Translations under genes and position numbers: made by a program
Notes under the pieces: generated by a model
The model's input: only the letters and a program-made list of their open reading frames with translations
Told to the model about the DNA's origin: nothing
Database searches by the model: none
Shown here: piece by piece, positions 63,098 through 64,000 of the stretch
How the letters are laid out: every line of letters begins with the position of its first letter
Numbering within the stretch: the first letter of the stretch is position 1
From: Deltaproteobacteria bacterium
GTDB lineage: Bacteria > Myxococcota_A > UBA796 > GCA-2862545
Direction: 5' to 3'
DNA: 64,000 bases
NCBI GenBank assembly: GCA_007693595.1
Contig: REDI01000039.1
Span: forward strand, 1-64,000

Positions 63098-63550
63098 TCA
63101 GCGACCTCGCTCCATGTCGCGTCGCGCATCACGCTCCTTCATGGTCTGGCGCTTGTCGTGGAGCTTCTTGCCCTTGGCGAGCGCGACCTCGACCTTGATG
63201 AGCCGACCTTTAAGGTAGATCCGTACCGGCACGGCTGTCATGCCCTTTTGTTGAGTGCCCTTCTGGATCTTTTCGATCTCGGCGGGATGGAGCAAGAGAG
63301 GGCGCACTCGCAACGGCTCGTGATTATTGCGATTCGCCTGCGCATACGGTGAGATGTGGCAGCCGTGGAGATAGGCGCTGCCGTTCTTGATGCTCACGAA
63401 GGCCTCTTGCAAGCTTCCGCGCCCTGCCCGGAGCGACTTGACCTCGGAGCCGAGCAGCGCGATTCCAGCTTCGAAGTGATCTAGAAGGTGGTACTCGAAC
63501 CTCGCTCGCCGATTGACGACCAGATCTTTGTGGGGCGTGGGCTTGGACAA
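63098..63550 (-). CDS. smpB: SsrA-binding protein SmpB
   Basis: A 150-residue tmRNA-binding protein for trans-translation. Features: VVNRRARFEYHLLDHFEAGIALLGSEVKSLRAGR, FVSIKNGSAYLHGCHISPY, and the basic C-terminal tail (KGKKLHDKRQTMKERDARRDMERGR). The start is TTG at 63550 with GGAG six bases upstream; it is chosen because it gives the family's N-terminus (SKPTPHKDLVVNRRARFEY). The gene is 81 bp upstream of the VKOR-DsbA gene. The ssrA RNA gene is not in the window. Confidence 0.96.
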   Translation of the reverse strand: MSKPTPHKDLVVNRRARFEYHLLDHFEAGIALLGSEVKSLRAGRGSLQEAFVSIKNGSAYLHGCHISPYAQANRNNHEPLRVRPLLLHPAEIEKIQKGTQQKGMTAVPVRIYLKGRLIKVEVALAKGKKLHDKRQTMKERDARRDMERGR

Positions 63551-63671
63551 GGGGGTCTCCTCGAGGCCGGGCCCCGCTCCTAACCGCGATGGCGCGGCAT
63601 CGCTCCTCCGGTGTGCTGGAAGCCTCGATGGGAGGTTCACCCCGCGCATGGGCTGCGTTTCAGGCATATGA

Positions 63672-63686
63672 TCCACTTTGTTCCAC
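63672..63686 (-). promoter_or_regulatory. MraZ-like double half-site facing smpB
   Basis: TCCAC-TTTGT-TCCAC is the exact inverted copy of the first 15 bp of the site at 63930-63944. Read on the minus strand it is GTGGA-N5-GTGGA, two MraZ half-sites, ~120 bp upstream of smpB. Confidence 0.5.
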
Positions 63687-63929
63687 CCTGGGTGAACGAG
63701 CGATTCATGGGAAAAAAGAACGTATAAACACAGTAATAGCTAGGTTTGTTCGAGCGCGCACGAAGGGGATCGCGGACAGCGCGTCGAGCTTGCGCCGGAT
63801 GGTCGAGATGTTGAAGCGAAGTCATGAGCGGTACTCGCTATTTTTTCTACTGACACAACGATGGTTCTTATTGTGAAATAAGCGACCTTCTTGCCTGGAT
63901 GGGGTCAGGATCAACGCGGGGGGTTGATT
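63687..63929. other. Spacer between two inverted MraZ-like sites
   Basis: Partly AT-rich (GGGAAAAAAGAACGTATAAAC near 63710-63730; ATTTTTTCTAC near 63840). No credible coding region. It is likely to hold the promoters for smpB (minus) and for the gene beyond 64000 (plus). Confidence 0.45.
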
Positions 63930-63964
63930 GTGGAACAAAGTGGAGTAGAGTGGAGAAGAGTGGT
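63930..63964 (+). promoter_or_regulatory. MraZ operator: four GTGG(A/T) repeats, 10-bp period
   Basis: GTGGA-ACAAA-GTGGA-GTAGA-GTGGA-GAAGA-GTGGT at 63930, 63940, 63950 and 63960. MraZ binds direct repeats of TGGG/GTGG with 5-base spacers ahead of the dcw cluster. The array should precede mraZ, which would begin a short distance past base 64000. Confidence 0.75.
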
Positions 63965-64000
63965 GAGCTGAGGATCGGATCGATCTGATCTCAGGGGCGG

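Overview
The window is GC-rich, densely coded DNA from a Gram-negative bacterium that looks like a member of the Myxococcota (former Deltaproteobacteria). The case rests on the mix of genes: a giant MopE-repeat protein, many small lipoproteins, formylglycine-generating-enzyme-like (FGE) lipoproteins, a Ser/Thr protein kinase, a DUF4157 protein, fused VKOR-DsbA, and frequent TTG/GTG starts behind strong GGAGG sites. The phylum is an inference; no 16S gene is present.

Layout. 1-5.3 kb: the 5' part of a huge secreted repeat protein and two exported proteins. 5.4-8.0 kb: S-adenosylhomocysteine hydrolase (ahcY) divergent from an ArsR-methyltransferase fusion that probably regulates it. 8.0-16.0 kb: one minus-strand operon with ATGA overlaps (Cys-peptidase/YARHG protein, two FGE-like lipoproteins, M14 carboxypeptidase, APC permease). 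16.2-26.7 kb: an island of eight exported proteins, nearly all lipoproteins, including a five-haem cytochrome. 26.8-32.3 kb: a peroxiredoxin/2OG-oxygenase fusion, a metallophosphoesterase, an Omp85-like outer-membrane protein and an amidase. 32.3-40.4 kb: thiamine genes (thiE, yjbQ, thiO-thiS-thiG-tenI-like), interrupted by a hybrid histidine kinase and a remarkable DUF4157/cysteine-peptidase-like/helix-hairpin-helix protein.

40.4-51.5 kb: M20 peptidase lipoprotein, tRNA-binding-domain protein, a nucleotidyltransferase/P-loop kinase fusion, MutT, a phosphohexomutase, membrane and START-like proteins, a tail-anchored Ser/Thr kinase and a DUF983 protein. 51.6-57.4 kb: tRNA-Leu(AAG), YceI lipoprotein, recA, comM and a dihydroorotase-like protein that has lost its metal ligands. 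57.4-58.7 kb: a gene-poor stretch with a canonical sigma-54 promoter driving what looks like an ~80-nt small RNA, then an AT-rich island in front of an HU gene. 59.2-63.6 kb: ribA, then smpB and a VKOR/DsbA-prmA-rsmE operon on the minus strand. The window ends in four GTGGN5 repeats that look like an MraZ operator, so the dcw (division/cell wall) cluster probably begins just past base 64000.

Best leads: the DUF4157 fusion at 35.2-37.0 kb, the sigma-54 small RNA at 58.0 kb, the two-sided MraZ sites at 63.7-64.0 kb, the kinase fusion at 42.5-45.2 kb and the pseudo-dihydroorotase at 56.2-57.4 kb. No CRISPR array, transposase, integrase or rRNA gene was seen.
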